Shown here: positions 22,742 to 32,235 of the stretch, piece by piece
Layout: every line of letters begins with the position of its first letter
How positions within the stretch are numbered: the first letter of the stretch is position 1
Assembly: GCA_022769485.1 (NCBI GenBank)
Contig: JALEJU010000031.1
Location: forward strand, 1 to 64,000
DNA: 64,000 nucleotides
Source of the DNA: Bacillota bacterium
GTDB lineage: Bacteria; Bacillota; Clostridia; Peptostreptococcales; Anaerovoracaceae
Direction: 5' to 3'
The notes under the pieces: model-generated
The model's input: only the letters and a program-made list of their open reading frames with translations
The model's database searches: none
What the model was told of the DNA's origin: nothing
Position numbers and translations under genes: made by a program

Positions 22742-25315
22742 TTAAATTTCCTCCGGCACACCATCATCCCCCGGATCCCTGCCCAACGCCAAATATTCTT
22801 CTTCCGTCAGAAGAACTTTTCTCGGTCGGCTTCCATCCGGCGGCCCTACAATTCCACGGGTTTCCATCATGTCGATCAAACGGGCAGCCCGGTTATATCC
22901 GATTCGGAACCTTCTCTGCAGCATGGATGTGGAGGCCTGCTCGGCTTTTACGACTGTTTCAATGGCTTCCTGCAGCAGCTCATCCTCATCGGAATCCGCT
23001 TTCGTATCGAAGTTTTTTTCAAGAGACTGCATCACATCCGAGGAGTAGCTTGTTTCCGGAACCTGCTTCTTTAAAAATTCAATTACATTATGAACCTCCG
23101 TATCGGAAATAAAGGCACCCTGTACCCGAACCGGCTTGGAAATTCCAAGAGGGCTGAACAGCATGTCCCCTTTTCCCACAAGCTTTTCCGCGCCGCCCAT
23201 ATCGATAATCGTTCTCGAGTCAAATTGAGACGATACGGCAAAAGCGATCCGCGACGGAATATTGGCTTTGATTACACCGGTAATTACATCGACGGAGGGT
23301 CTTTGGGTCGCTACGATCAAATGCATGCCGGCAGCACGAGCCATCTGAGCCAGGCGGCAGATAGCGTCTTCCACCTGGTTTTTAGCAACCATCATCAAGT
23401 CCGCCAATTCATCGATTATAATTACAATCTGCGGCATAATGCACTCCGGCTTTTCATCCGCTTTCATCTTTTCGTTAAACGACGCCAGATCACGCACACC
23501 TTCTTCCGCGAATTTCCGGTAGCGTTCTGTCATTTCCGCAACCGCCCAATTTAATGCTGAGGCCGCTTTGGAAGCATCCGTCACAACCGGAACCAGCAAA
23601 TGCGGAATGCCGTTGTAATTTCCCAGTTCTACCACCTTCGGATCGATGAGAACAAACTTGACTTCTTCCGGCTTTGCTTTGTACAGGATACTGGTTATCA
23701 GCGTATTGATACAAACACTCTTTCCGGAGCCGGTGGAACCTGCAATCAAGAGATGGGGCATTCCTTTCAAATCGGCTACCACTGCCGTCCCGGAAATATC
23801 TTTTCCCACCGCAAAACTGATTTTGGATTTCGCATTCCGGAACTCTCTGGATTCTATAATTTCCCGAACGGAAACCATATTGATCCGCTCGTTTTCCACT
23901 TCGATTCCTACAGCAGCTTTTCCCGGGATCGGGGCTTCCATCCGTATGCTTTTCGCTTCCAGATTTAAAGCAATATCATCCGCCAGGCGCACGATATTGC
24001 TGACTTTCACCCCTACGCTGGGCTGAATCTCATATCTGGTTACCGCAGGCCCTCTTGTGACCTGTACGACTTTCGCATCCACGCCGAAATTATGCAGTGT
24101 GTTTTCCAGTTTCTCCGCTTTTGCTTTTAACGCCGCACCTTCTCCCTCATCCCGTACACCGGGCGCTTTCGCCAGCAAGTCGATAGGCGGCATTTGGTAA
24201 TCGGTATCCGAAGCACCGCATGGGCTTTCGATTTTCATGGCTTCTACCGCCGCGGCTTTTTTATGCAGAGCCGACTCCGCGGACGCAATGGATTCGGGGA
24301 CAACCGTGTTGCCGAAAGCCGATTTCCGAAAAATCGTTTCTTCTTCCAATCCGGTCGAAGCACCGACTCCAGGATCTTCATTTTCCCGCTCGGTCGGCAG
24401 GGAAACCGCCGACCCGTCTAACCCCATTCCCGGCTCCGGCGTATGCACCGCCTCCAGCCCCACACTTGCTGAGCCGGACTGATTGCGTTCAAACAGGCCG
24501 TCATCGTTCATATAATCGATAATCTTCAGCTTTCCGGCTCTGGCTTTGCGTTCCGCTTCCGCTTTCATCCGTGAAAAGCCAAAAGCAGCCGATTGCTTCT
24601 CTTCCGACTCATTTACGGAAGCAGCCGACGCAGAATCAGCGCCTTTTTTGGACGTGTCTCCGTTTTCTTCACCTTCCGAAAGCACTTCTTCCGCTGCTCT
24701 CTTCGCCTCTCTGCGAATTTTCCAATCCTCTGCGAACTGTGAAATCGGCGTATTCATTACACCGATCAAAGATATGAGAATCCCTGATATGCATACAATA
24801 TACAGCCCGCTGACACCTATGATCTGCTTCAAAAGCAGGCCTGCGCACATACCGAAAATGCCCCCGCTTTCCAGCTTCGTGCCTTCCATATAGCTGTCAC
24901 CGGGAAAAGCCGCCGACCAAACGGCATTTTCCAGAAAATGAGCCGAATTAAGCACACAAGCCAGCAAAAATATAACCGCCAGCAAAACCACAGATCGATG
25001 TCCGATATGAGCCGTCTGCTTCGCGAACAGAAGCACTCCGTAAAGAATCAGATAATAGGGAAGCACATAGGCCAGCAATCCAAACAACCCTTTGAAAAAT
25101 AAAGAAATGCCGTGCCCGATCTGTCCGGCAGCTTCTGTCTGCAGAGAGATAACCAGAAAAACGCCCACGGCAATCAGAACAATAGCCCAAATCTCATCCT
25201 GAATCCGTTTTTTCTTTTTCAATTCTTCCTGTAAGCGAAGCTGTTCTTCTTCACTCACCTTATTTTTATTTTTCGAACCGGGCGGACGCCCCGGTTTTTT
25301 CTTTGTTTCCCCCAT
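22742..25315 (-). CDS. ftsK: DNA translocase FtsK/SpoIIIE
   Basis: An 857-residue hexameric dsDNA pump that clears chromosomes from the closing septum. The basic N-terminus is followed by four or five transmembrane helices (about 40-190). A low-complexity Ser/Glu-rich linker (190-380), the RecA-like motor with Walker A GSTGSGKS (526-533) and Walker [11 protein letters not shown] come next. It ends in a winged-helix gamma domain (about 785-845) that reads KOPS/SRS sites. The start at 25315 ([12 protein letters not shown]) has GGAG nine bases upstream; the 14-residue extension in frame lacks one. It is followed by rimO-pgsA-cinA-recA and preceded by uppP, 19 bases away. Confidence 0.95.
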   Translation of the reverse strand: MGETKKKPGRPPGSKNKNKVSEEEQLRLQEELKKKKRIQDEIWAIVLIAVGVFLVISLQTEAAGQIGHGISLFFKGLFGLLAYVLPYYLILYGVLLFAKQTAHIGHRSVVLLAVIFLLACVLNSAHFLENAVWSAAFPGDSYMEGTKLESGGIFGMCAGLLLKQIIGVSGLYIVCISGILISLIGVMNTPISQFAEDWKIRREAKRAAEEVLSEGEENGDTSKKGADSASAASVNESEEKQSAAFGFSRMKAEAERKARAGKLKIIDYMNDDGLFERNQSGSASVGLEAVHTPEPGMGLDGSAVSLPTERENEDPGVGASTGLEEETIFRKSAFGNTVVPESIASAESALHKKAAAVEAMKIESPCGASDTDYQMPPIDLLAKAPGVRDEGEGAALKAKAEKLENTLHNFGVDAKVVQVTRGPAVTRYEIQPSVGVKVSNIVRLADDIALNLEAKSIRMEAPIPGKAAVGIEVENERINMVSVREIIESREFRNAKSKISFAVGKDISGTAVVADLKGMPHLLIAGSTGSGKSVCINTLITSILYKAKPEEVKFVLIDPKVVELGNYNGIPHLLVPVVTDASKAASALNWAVAEMTERYRKFAEEGVRDLASFNEKMKADEKPECIMPQIVIIIDELADLMMVAKNQVEDAICRLAQMARAAGMHLIVATQRPSVDVITGVIKANIPSRIAFAVSSQFDSRTIIDMGGAEKLVGKGDMLFSPLGISKPVRVQGAFISDTEVHNVIEFLKKQVPETSYSSDVMQSLEKNFDTKADSDEDELLQEAIETVVKAEQASTSMLQRRFRIGYNRAARLIDMMETRGIVGPPDGSRPRKVLLTEEEYLALGRDPGDDGVPEEI

Positions 25316-25334
25316 AAAAAACACTCCAAATACA

Positions 25335-26165
25335 TTAACTAAGCAAAGTATAGACAATCAGAACCGCGCCTGCGACCCAGGTGTAATAAGAAAAGATTTT
25401 TAAGCCCTTATTCGTAACCAATCTGATCATAAATTTGATTGCCAGAAAGCCTGAAACGGCTGCTGTGACTACACCAGCAATAATAGGCAGAACCATATCT
25501 CCCCCGCCGGAAGCAAGTGCATCCGGCATTTCCAGGATAACCGCACCTAAAATAGGGGGAACGGAAACCAAGAACGCAAACCGCACTGCAAATTCCCGCT
25601 TTAATCCGGAAACCAAACCGCCTGCAATAGTAGAACCGGAACGGGATATTCCGGGCATCATGGCAATTGTCTGGAACAAACCTACTAAAAGTGCGTGCCT
25701 GTATTTCATTTCCCGAACAGTTCTTCCCTTTCCGGCTATACGTTCTACTGTCCAGAGAAGAGTGCCCGTTACCAGAAGATTAACGCCCACCAGGATCATC
25801 GAAGTGTACATGGCATTAAAAAAGTCGTTCAGCAGCAAACCGAATGCGGCAGTAGGTATGGTGGCTATAACTATCATGATTCCCAGCTTTCGGGTTTCAT
25901 TTGCGTCAGGGCGAAGCCCTTTGCCTGTAAATAAATCCTTTAATGCGGCAAACAGTTCCTTGATCAAATCCCAAAGGTCTTTGTAATAAACAGCTACCAG
26001 GGAAATCAGCGTCCCGAAATGCAGCGTGGCTGTCAGCGCCAAAACCTGATCGCCTTCAATCCCGAACAGATTCTGCAGAATTGCCAAATGTCCCGAACTG
26101 CTGATGGGAAGAAACTCTGCCAACCCTTGAATCAATCCCAATAAAATACTTTGTGTAATTGTCAT
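25335..26165 (-). CDS. uppP: undecaprenyl-diphosphatase UppP (BacA)
   Basis: A 276-residue polytopic membrane enzyme that dephosphorylates undecaprenyl pyrophosphate to recycle the cell-wall lipid carrier. Family signatures are [13 protein letters not shown] with Glu and His, and the phosphate loop [13 protein letters not shown]. The start at 26165 ([14 protein letters not shown]) follows AAAGGGGA; the 36-residue upstream extension is hydrophilic and atypical. The ftsK gene begins 19 bases after its stop. The 207-base region upstream is shared with the divergent asd gene. Confidence 0.95.
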   Translation of the reverse strand: MTITQSILLGLIQGLAEFLPISSSGHLAILQNLFGIEGDQVLALTATLHFGTLISLVAVYYKDLWDLIKELFAALKDLFTGKGLRPDANETRKLGIMIVIATIPTAAFGLLLNDFFNAMYTSMILVGVNLLVTGTLLWTVERIAGKGRTVREMKYRHALLVGLFQTIAMMPGISRSGSTIAGGLVSGLKREFAVRFAFLVSVPPILGAVILEMPDALASGGGDMVLPIIAGVVTAAVSGFLAIKFMIRLVTNKGLKIFSYYTWVAGAVLIVYTLLS

Positions 26166-26268
26166 TCTAATCCCCTTTCCCCGATTATTTCCATCGGGCA
26201 AAAATACTTTTTTTATTATATCACTTCGCTGCCGGAAATTGAATATATTAATTAAACGAAAAAAACAT

Positions 26269-26296
26269 TTCACAATTTCTTTCTTTACGTTATAAT
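26269..26296 (+). promoter_or_regulatory. promoter of asd-dapA
   Basis: TTCACA (26269-26274), a 16-base spacer and TATAAT (26291-26296). The leader to the asd start is about 70 bases and holds only a small hairpin (ATTCG..CGAAT); no lysine riboswitch could be recognised. Confidence 0.7.
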
Positions 26297-26372
26297 GATT
26301 TAATAGGCTTTTTCTGTGGTTATATTCGAGCTAAATGCGAATACATGCGAAAATGAAATGGAGGACAAAAGA

Positions 26373-27365
26373 ATGAACAAGAAACCCAATATCGCAATCG
26401 TCGGCGCAACCGGCCTGGTTGGCAGTACCTTCTTAAAGGTTCTGGAAGAACGCAACTTTCCCTTTGAAAACATCTACATGATGGCATCCGCACGTTCTGC
26501 CGGAAAAACATTGACATTTAAGGGAATCGATTATGTTGTGGAAGAATTGAATGAACATTCTTTTGATAAACCCATCGATATCGCCCTGTTTTCCGCAGGC
26601 GGCTCTACCAGCGAAAAATTTGCTCCCATCGCGGCTGCTCACGGAACAATTGTAATAGACAACAGCAGCGCATGGAGAATGGATCCCACCGTTCCTCTGG
26701 TTGTACCCGAAGTGAATCCGGAAGATATAAAATGGAACAAAGGAATTATCGCAAATCCCAACTGCTCTACAATCCAGGCTATGTTGCCCTTAAAAGCTCT
26801 GCACGATGCTTATAAAATCAAGCGCATCGTCTACTCTACTTACCAGGCTGTATCCGGTTCCGGCTTAAAAGGTATCAATGATCTGAAAAACGGTCTTGCC
26901 GGCAGCAACGAAACCACAGCCTACGCTCACCCCATCGCCGGCAACTGCCTGCCCCATATTGACGTATTCTTGGATAATGGATACACAAAAGAAGAAATGA
27001 AGATGATTAATGAGACAAAGAAAATTCTCGGCGATGACAGTCTGAAAATTACAGCGACCACAGTTCGTGTTCCCGTCTTTGACTGCCACAGCGAATCCAT
27101 CAACATAGAGTTCGAGAAGCCCTTCGATCTGGAAGAAGCGAAACAGCTGATGGATAACTTCCCCGGCCTGCATGTGATCGATGATCCCGCAAACGCAGTC
27201 TATCCGCTGGCTCGGGATATCGCAGGAAAAGATGAAGTTTATGTAGGCCGTATCCGCAGAGACGAAAGCGTAGAGAACGGCATGAATATCTGGGTCGTTG
27301 CCGATAACATTCGAAAAGGCGCAGCAACCAACGCAGTACAGATCGCTGAACTTTTACTTAAATAG
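26373..27365 (+). CDS. asd: aspartate-semialdehyde dehydrogenase
   Basis: A 330-residue NADPH-dependent enzyme converting aspartyl phosphate to aspartate semialdehyde, the branch point to diaminopimelate/lysine, threonine and methionine. GATGLVGSTFL is the dinucleotide-binding loop, NPNCSTIQA carries the catalytic cysteine, and HIDVFLDNGYTKEE fits the active-site helix region. The start at 26373 follows GGAGG at eight bases; the longer frame from 26316 overlaps the promoter region. A terminator lies between asd and dapA, but both point the same way and are consecutive in the pathway. Confidence 0.96.
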   Translation: MNKKPNIAIVGATGLVGSTFLKVLEERNFPFENIYMMASARSAGKTLTFKGIDYVVEELNEHSFDKPIDIALFSAGGSTSEKFAPIAAAHGTIVIDNSSAWRMDPTVPLVVPEVNPEDIKWNKGIIANPNCSTIQAMLPLKALHDAYKIKRIVYSTYQAVSGSGLKGINDLKNGLAGSNETTAYAHPIAGNCLPHIDVFLDNGYTKEEMKMINETKKILGDDSLKITATTVRVPVFDCHSESINIEFEKPFDLEEAKQLMDNFPGLHVIDDPANAVYPLARDIAGKDEVYVGRIRRDESVENGMNIWVVADNIRKGAATNAVQIAELLLK

Positions 27366-27398
27366 CCGTCAGCTTTTATTTATAAAACCAACCAAAGA

Positions 27399-27428
27399 AG
27401 ATTCTGCTGAAAAGCAGGATCTTTTTTA
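27399..27428 (+). terminator. terminator or attenuator between asd and dapA
   Basis: The stem AGATTCTGCT / AGCAGGATCT (27399-27408 and 27413-27422, one T-G pair) with loop GAAA is followed by T6. dapA continues in the same direction with no clear promoter of its own, so it may be a partial terminator. Confidence 0.8.
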
Positions 27429-27464
27429 TTAAAATTTTAAAAAATTAAACAGGAGGTGTTATTT

Positions 27465-28349
27465 ATGGCTATATTTACAGGATCCGCTGTGGCTCTTGTT
27501 ACGCCGTTTAAAGACGGAAAGGTAGATTATCCGGCAATGGAACAGATGATTGAAGAGCAAATTGCTCAGGGCACCGACGCGCTGGCTGTATGCGGCACCA
27601 CCGGAGAAGCCCCGACTTTAAAAGATGAAGAACAAATCCAAATTGTCCGCTTTGCGGTAATGCAGACCGCAGGCCGTATCCCGGTCATTGCCGGCGCAGG
27701 CAGCAACGATACCGACCATGCCGTTTATATGAGCTGCGCGTTAAAAGATGTGGGCGCGGATGCCTTACTTCTGGTCACTCCCTATTATAACAAATGCAGC
27801 CAGGATGGACTGGTTTCCCATTACATCACCATCGCAAATGCCGCGGAACTGCCCTGCATTCTCTACTCCGTTCCCGGAAGAACCGGAGTAAATATTACGC
27901 CCTATGCCGTCTCCCGCCTCTGCGATCACCCGTATATTGCAGCTATCAAAGAAGCCAGCGGAAACATTTCTCAGGTTGCGGAAATCGCGCAATATATCTC
28001 AGATGATTTTGATCTCTACTCCGGTAATGACGATATGGTGGTTCCGATTATGTCTTTAGGAGGAAAAGGTGTTATCTCTACGGCGGCAAACGTAGTTCCA
28101 AAAGATATGCACCAAATGACAGAACGATTTTTCAAAGGGGATATACAAGGTGCAGCAGAACTGCAGCTTTCCATGAAACCTCTGATGGATGCACTGTTCT
28201 GCGAAGTAAATCCGATTCCCGTAAAAGCGGCTCTGCATATGCTTGGAAAAATCCAGGCAGAATACCGTCTCCCGCTCTGCGCACCATCCCCGCAGTCTTT
28301 AGAGCGGATTCGAAATGAGCTAACCCGTTACGGGCTGCTCCCCCTTTAA
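27465..28349 (+). CDS. dapA: 4-hydroxy-tetrahydrodipicolinate synthase
   Basis: A 294-residue TIM-barrel lyase condensing pyruvate with aspartate semialdehyde in the diaminopimelate pathway. GTTGEAPTL is the substrate-binding loop, the catalytic Tyr lies in LYSVPGRTG, and the Schiff-base lysine in AIKEASGNI. The usual PYYNKPTQEGL loop reads YYNKCSQDGL, a small divergence. AGGAGG lies eight bases before the ATG at 27465. It lies 99 bases after asd, so two successive pathway steps are encoded together. Confidence 0.95.
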   Translation: MAIFTGSAVALVTPFKDGKVDYPAMEQMIEEQIAQGTDALAVCGTTGEAPTLKDEEQIQIVRFAVMQTAGRIPVIAGAGSNDTDHAVYMSCALKDVGADALLLVTPYYNKCSQDGLVSHYITIANAAELPCILYSVPGRTGVNITPYAVSRLCDHPYIAAIKEASGNISQVAEIAQYISDDFDLYSGNDDMVVPIMSLGGKGVISTAANVVPKDMHQMTERFFKGDIQGAAELQLSMKPLMDALFCEVNPIPVKAALHMLGKIQAEYRLPLCAPSPQSLERIRNELTRYGLLPL

Positions 28350-28359
28350 ACAGCTGCGA

Positions 28360-28400
28360 AAAAGTATACAGGAAGCATTTAAAAATGCTTCCTGTATACC
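28360..28400. terminator. terminator between convergent dapA and the mini zinc-ribbon gene
   Basis: A perfect 17-bp inverted repeat, GTATACAGGAAGCATTT (28364-28380) and AAATGCTTCCTGTATAC (28383-28399). On the minus strand it is followed by TTTTT, so it best terminates the leftward transcript; the strong stem may also stop rightward transcription from dapA. Confidence 0.8.
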
Positions 28401-28455
28401 TTGAGATTATGATTATGGTTTTTTACAGAATTGAAAATCCCCGCTTAAGCGGACA

Positions 28456-28596
28456 TTATAAATTGCTTTTTACATACCGCAGACACTCTTCGCAGACCAT
28501 CAGTTTCCGGAACGGAACCTCAGCGTCTTTTCCGCAAAGTGCGCATGTATTCTCATTTTCCGCAGACATATCTGCTTTTGGCTTTATTTTTCTCAT
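28456..28596 (-). CDS. 46-residue zinc-ribbon mini-protein
   Basis: A small basic protein of 46 residues with two cysteine pairs, CALC and CEEC, about 16 residues apart, a likely zinc knuckle. I do not recognise a named family. It is supported by GAGG eight bases before the ATG at 28596, by a promoter on the same strand and by a terminator just downstream. The longer in-frame reading to 28698 would cover that promoter and is not favoured. It may bind nucleic acid or act as an adaptor; unknown. Confidence 0.6.
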   Translation of the reverse strand: MRKIKPKADMSAENENTCALCGKDAEVPFRKLMVCEECLRYVKSNL

Positions 28597-28667
28597 ATTA
28601 ATTTCCTCTTTCCCGCTGTCAAGCGTTTTGCAGAATGTATATAACGTCTCCCGGCCGGTGTATTGAT

Positions 28668-28695
28668 ATTGTAATCCAAATTCTGTAAAATTCAA
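28668..28695 (-). promoter_or_regulatory. promoter of the mini zinc-ribbon gene
   Basis: On the minus strand TTGAAT (28690-28695), 16 bases, TACAAT (28668-28673), about 70 bases ahead of the proposed ATG at 28596. Confidence 0.55.
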
Positions 28696-28772
28696 CACCT
28701 TTTTGAAAAATTATGCTCAAATTGTAAAAAAAGAAATGCTTTTTGTCGAATTTGCATTTCTTTTTGCCGTTC

Positions 28773-29393
28773 CTATTTTTTCGTTTTTTTGCTTTGCCGT
28801 TCTCTCGCGATTCGTTTCGCGGTTTTGGGTTTCATGATAGAATATCCAAACCTGCCTAAACATTTCTGCTTCACGCCGAAATATCCGCCGTGACTGAATG
28901 TCAATAACCCGGCTCGCTCCAAATTCAGCTTCCCGTTCTTGTCCATCAAATCCTGATCCGCATGTACCGCCAGCACTTCTGCCAAAAACATATCGTGAGA
29001 GCCCAACTCTATTACCTGTGTTACCCTGCACTCGATATTTACGGGAGATTCCGCAATCATGGGACATTTTACAAACTTCGCACCCATGGGCGTCAGCTTT
29101 TTTTCCGCAAATTTATCCACATCTCTTCCGGACTTTACCCCGCAGTAATCCGTTGCCTCCACCAGCTTTTCCGTAGTTAAATTTACCACAAATTCGCCGG
29201 TACGCTTTATGATGTCGTAAGAATGCCGGGATTTTCGGATGGAGACAAAAAGCATGGGAGGATCGGAATTTACGGTTCCGGTCCATGCAATCGTAATAAT
29301 ATTGAATTCCTCCGGCTCGGTTCCGCAGCTGACCATAACAGCAGGTAACGGATACAGCATAGTGCCCGGTTTTTCAAACATAATCTTTTTCAT
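28773..29393 (-). CDS. flavin reductase-like FMN-binding protein
   Basis: A 206-residue split-barrel flavoprotein of the flavin reductase family. The pattern AVMVSCGTEPEEFNIITIAWTG and SIRKSRHSYDIIKRTGEFVVN matches proteins that bind FMN and reduce flavins or small quinones; the exact substrate is unknown. The C-terminus is strongly basic (KPKTAKRIARERQSKKTKK), which is atypical. It overlaps rluD by 4 bases (ATGA), so it is the last gene of the sepF-divIVA-lspA-rluD unit. Confidence 0.85.
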   Translation of the reverse strand: MKKIMFEKPGTMLYPLPAVMVSCGTEPEEFNIITIAWTGTVNSDPPMLFVSIRKSRHSYDIIKRTGEFVVNLTTEKLVEATDYCGVKSGRDVDKFAEKKLTPMGAKFVKCPMIAESPVNIECRVTQVIELGSHDMFLAEVLAVHADQDLMDKNGKLNLERAGLLTFSHGGYFGVKQKCLGRFGYSIMKPKTAKRIARERQSKKTKK

Positions 29394-30313
29394 TTTCTCA
29401 ATTTCTCCAACATGAGTTCAAACTCCGCAGGCAACGGGCTGTCAAACTCCATGTATTCTCCCGTAGAGGGATGTATAAAACCAAGGGTTTTAGCATGGAG
29501 CATCTGCGATTCAGCGCCCAGTCCCTGCTTTTTCGGGCCGTATACAGCGTCCCCTACCAGCGGATGACAGACAGAAGCCATATGCACGCGAATCTGGTGA
29601 GTTCTTCCCGTTTCAAGTCTGACTTCCAGATAAGTATACCGACCAAACCGTTCAAGCACGGTATAATGCGTCACTGCCGGTTTTCCTCCCCGTTCCACAA
29701 CGGCCATGCGCAGACGGTTTTTCGGATCCCTGCCGATATCTCCGGTAATTGTCCCTTCGTCCTCTGTAAAATTATTATATACCAAAGCCCGATACGCTCT
29801 GGTTATGCTGTGTTCCGCCAGCTGTTTCGCAAGACATCGGTGCGCCGCATCATTTTTAGCTACCATTAAAAGTCCGCTGGTATCCTTATCTATCCGGTGT
29901 ACGATCCCCGGACGAATTATGCCGTTGATGGAAGACAACCTGTCTCCGCAGTGATACAAAACAGCGTTGACTAAAGTCCCGGAATGTGTCCCCGCTGCCG
30001 GATGCACCACTAAGCCTTTCGGTTTATTTACAATTAGCAAATCATCGTCTTCGTAGATAATCGAAAGCGGTATATTCTCCGGTTCTGCGGATAACCCCTC
30101 CGGCTCCTGCATTTCAAGGGAAACGACATCTCCCGCCGATATTTTTCGCTTTTTGGAAACTTCCGTTTTCCCATTTACAGAAACACAGCCGGTTTCAATC
30201 AATTTTTGAAGGTAGCTTCTGGATGCCTCTTCTACCAGCGTCGCCAGTACTGCGTCCAGCCTTTGCGCCCCCTGTTTTTCTTCAATTGTGAAAGTATATC
30301 GATTCTCTTCCAC
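29390..30313 (-). CDS. RluA/RluD-family 23S rRNA pseudouridine synthase
   Basis: A 307-residue pseudouridine synthase. The N-terminal S4 RNA-binding domain (about 15-75) precedes the catalytic domain with the HRIDKDTSGLL motif containing the catalytic Asp, and RTHQIRVH near the C-terminus. The RluD type, modifying helix 69 of 23S rRNA, is the usual role of this lspA neighbour, but RluC-type specificity cannot be excluded. The start codon is GTG at 30313 with GGGAG seven bases before it. It lies 11 bases after lspA. Confidence 0.92.
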   Translation of the reverse strand: MEENRYTFTIEEKQGAQRLDAVLATLVEEASRSYLQKLIETGCVSVNGKTEVSKKRKISAGDVVSLEMQEPEGLSAEPENIPLSIIYEDDDLLIVNKPKGLVVHPAAGTHSGTLVNAVLYHCGDRLSSINGIIRPGIVHRIDKDTSGLLMVAKNDAAHRCLAKQLAEHSITRAYRALVYNNFTEDEGTITGDIGRDPKNRLRMAVVERGGKPAVTHYTVLERFGRYTYLEVRLETGRTHQIRVHMASVCHPLVGDAVYGPKKQGLGAESQMLHAKTLGFIHPSTGEYMEFDSPLPAEFELMLEKLRK

Positions 30314-30324
30314 GCTTACGCTCC

Positions 30325-30807
30325 CTATTTTGCATCCTTCACCGGAGCCTTTTTACAGCTGTTTCTCCGTCCGGACTCAAAGAAAAATACATACAGTAAA
30401 ATCAGACCACAGCCGCAGCAAACACAGATATCCGCTATGTTGAAAATAGGCCAGATCCGAAAATCCAGAAAATCAATCACATATCCGTACGCAATCCGGT
30501 CAATCAGATTCCCCGCGCCGCCGCTTATAAGCAGTGCGATACCGGTCAGAAGAACGGGATGCGCCTGCTTTCTTTTTATCCAAAGATAAAAGGCCGCGCC
30601 CCCTAACGCTGCCACCGAAATACAAATCAAAAAAACTTGCTTTCCCTGCAAAATGCTGAAAGCAGCTCCATAATTCTGAATATAAGTGATGTGAAAAACA
30701 TTCTCTATTAAAGGAATGGTCTCATACAAAACCATCCCGCTTTTTATTAAATATTTACAGAGCTGGTCAGCGAAGACCAGCCCTATAATCAAAATCAGAT
30801 ATTGCAT
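30325..30807 (-). CDS. lspA: lipoprotein signal peptidase
   Basis: A 160-residue four-helix membrane aspartyl protease that removes signal peptides from prolipoproteins, for instance the two lipoproteins in this window. The catalytic aspartates lie in the conserved blocks GGAGNLIDRIAYGYVIDFLDF and FNIADICV. The C-terminus is basic and cysteine-containing. The ATG overlaps the divIVA stop by one base (TAATG). Confidence 0.95.
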   Translation of the reverse strand: MQYLILIIGLVFADQLCKYLIKSGMVLYETIPLIENVFHITYIQNYGAAFSILQGKQVFLICISVAALGGAAFYLWIKRKQAHPVLLTGIALLISGGAGNLIDRIAYGYVIDFLDFRIWPIFNIADICVCCGCGLILLYVFFFESGRRNSCKKAPVKDAK

Positions 30808-31388
30808 TAACCCTTTTCTCCGACTCGCATATTTACAATCGTCTTGCGTTCGTCGCCCCCGACAGCGGAAGGATCGTCCTCCCGTACGGAAACCGCCTCG
30901 TCCAGGATATTTTCCAAATCAGCTATATCCTTTTCTCCGAAAATATCCTCCGAAAGAGTATCGAAGCGTTCCAGTTCCATCTCCAGCATATTTTTAAACC
31001 TGCTTCGAAACTGCATGTACCGATTGCGAAGCGCATTGTTTTCCTCCGTCAGCCTCTCTGCCGATTCCCGTGCTTCCCGGGTTATCATCTTAGCATCCAG
31101 TTCCGCATTTTTCACCAGAATCTCAGCGCGCTTTTCCGCGCTGGCAGAAATATCTCCCATCAGCGATTTTGCCGCTTCCAGAGTTTCCAGCACGGTTCCC
31201 TCTGTACTTTTATAACGCAGCAATTCGTTGTTCAGCGCATGGATTTGATCTTTCAGTTTTTTATTCTCTTCAAGAAGCTTTTCCATATCCAATGTCAGAA
31301 GATCCAAAAAACCGTCTACATCATCTTCTTTATATCCCCGTACACCTCTTGCAAATTCTTTATTCTGGATATCTAAGGGCGTAATCAT
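30807..31388 (-). CDS. divIVA: DivIVA domain cell division protein
   Basis: A 193-residue coiled-coil protein that binds negatively curved membrane at poles and septa. The signature MITPLDIQNKEFARGVRGYKEDDVDGFLD sits at the very N-terminus, followed by long heptad-rich helices (30-150) and an acidic tail. GGAGG precedes the ATG at 31388; the seven-residue extension in frame lacks one. It lies between yggT and lspA, and the ylmH RNA-binding gene usually found here is missing. Confidence 0.93.
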   Translation of the reverse strand: MITPLDIQNKEFARGVRGYKEDDVDGFLDLLTLDMEKLLEENKKLKDQIHALNNELLRYKSTEGTVLETLEAAKSLMGDISASAEKRAEILVKNAELDAKMITREARESAERLTEENNALRNRYMQFRSRFKNMLEMELERFDTLSEDIFGEKDIADLENILDEAVSVREDDPSAVGGDERKTIVNMRVGEKG

Positions 31389-31436
31389 AACAAACTCCTC
31401 CAAATACAAAAGCCGCGCTCATCCCGACTGCTTTTT

Positions 31437-31712
31437 CTACACATGGTAAAGCAAACGAATCAGCAGTCCACCGACAATTTCGATCAGCAGAATAGCAATC
31501 ACCGGCGAGAAATCTATACCCATGCCGGCACCGAACCGCCCCATAAGTTTCCTGCAAGGCGCCAAAATCGGATCACTCAGCCGCTGAACGAACAGATACA
31601 AAGAATAGAGCCTGTCACCCGGCCGTATAAACCAACTCATAACAGCTCCGGCTATAATGATAAAAACCAGCACTCTGCAAAACAAAGCGATAGCCGAAAT
31701 CAACATCCCCAT
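31437..31712 (-). CDS. YggT-family membrane protein (YlmG)
   Basis: A 91-residue protein with two transmembrane helices (about 5-27 and 65-88) and the conserved FIRPGDRLYSLYLFVQRLSDPILAP loop region of the YggT/YlmG family, linked to division and osmotic tolerance in other bacteria. Its ribosome binding site (GGAGG) lies inside the 3' end of sepF and only two bases separate the genes. Confidence 0.9.
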   Translation of the reverse strand: MGMLISAIALFCRVLVFIIIAGAVMSWFIRPGDRLYSLYLFVQRLSDPILAPCRKLMGRFGAGMGIDFSPVIAILLIEIVGGLLIRLLYHV

Positions 31713-31714
31713 AT

Positions 31715-32209
31715 CTACCTCCAGCCGTTATTCTTATCACCGAACCCGGTTTTGGGCTCCAGCGGAATGCTGACTTCCACGTTCTCAGGAGCAAAAATAA
31801 AGATATTATTTGCCACTTTCTGTACATTTCCATTCAAAGCATAAGTAGCGCCGCTCAAGAAGTCAAAAATTTTCCTAGCCGTATCCGATTCAATTTTCTC
31901 CAAATTAATAATCACCGGTTTTTTCGCTTTTAAGCTGTCCACCAACCGGGGACATTCTTCAAAGCTTTTCGGTTCGATTACCAGCATTTTAAACTGATTG
32001 CTGAATTGATTCGCCGTGGTCACACGAGGAGCCATGCTGACTACCCGCGCCTCCTTATTTTCGCCTTCTTTATGTACAGAAGCACTATGAGGATCTAACG
32101 GTTTTCTTTCCGGCAGAGAAGCCATTTCTTCTTCTACTTCCAATTCATCGTCTTCTGCGTCCTCAATACCTACCAGCACCTTCATTTTGCTGAACAATCC
32201 ATCACCCAT
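31715..32209 (-). CDS. sepF: cell division protein SepF
   Basis: A 164-residue FtsZ-binding protein that anchors and bundles the Z-ring. An N-terminal amphipathic membrane helix (MGDGLFSKMKVLVGI) and an acidic linker (18-60) precede the SepF core (about 75-155; PKSFEECPRLVDSLKAKKPV, FLSGATYALNG). Typical length. It stands between yggS and yggT, as in the ylm cluster of other Firmicutes. AAGGAG precedes the start. Confidence 0.95.
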   Translation of the reverse strand: MGDGLFSKMKVLVGIEDAEDDELEVEEEMASLPERKPLDPHSASVHKEGENKEARVVSMAPRVTTANQFSNQFKMLVIEPKSFEECPRLVDSLKAKKPVIINLEKIESDTARKIFDFLSGATYALNGNVQKVANNIFIFAPENVEVSIPLEPKTGFGDKNNGWR

Positions 32210-32235
32210 TTTTCCTTACTCCTTTTCTGTTTTTC

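Noticed and set aside
26297-26372. Lysine riboswitch before asd
   Set aside because: The leader is about 70 bases and shows only a short stem, whereas a lysine riboswitch aptamer needs well over 150.
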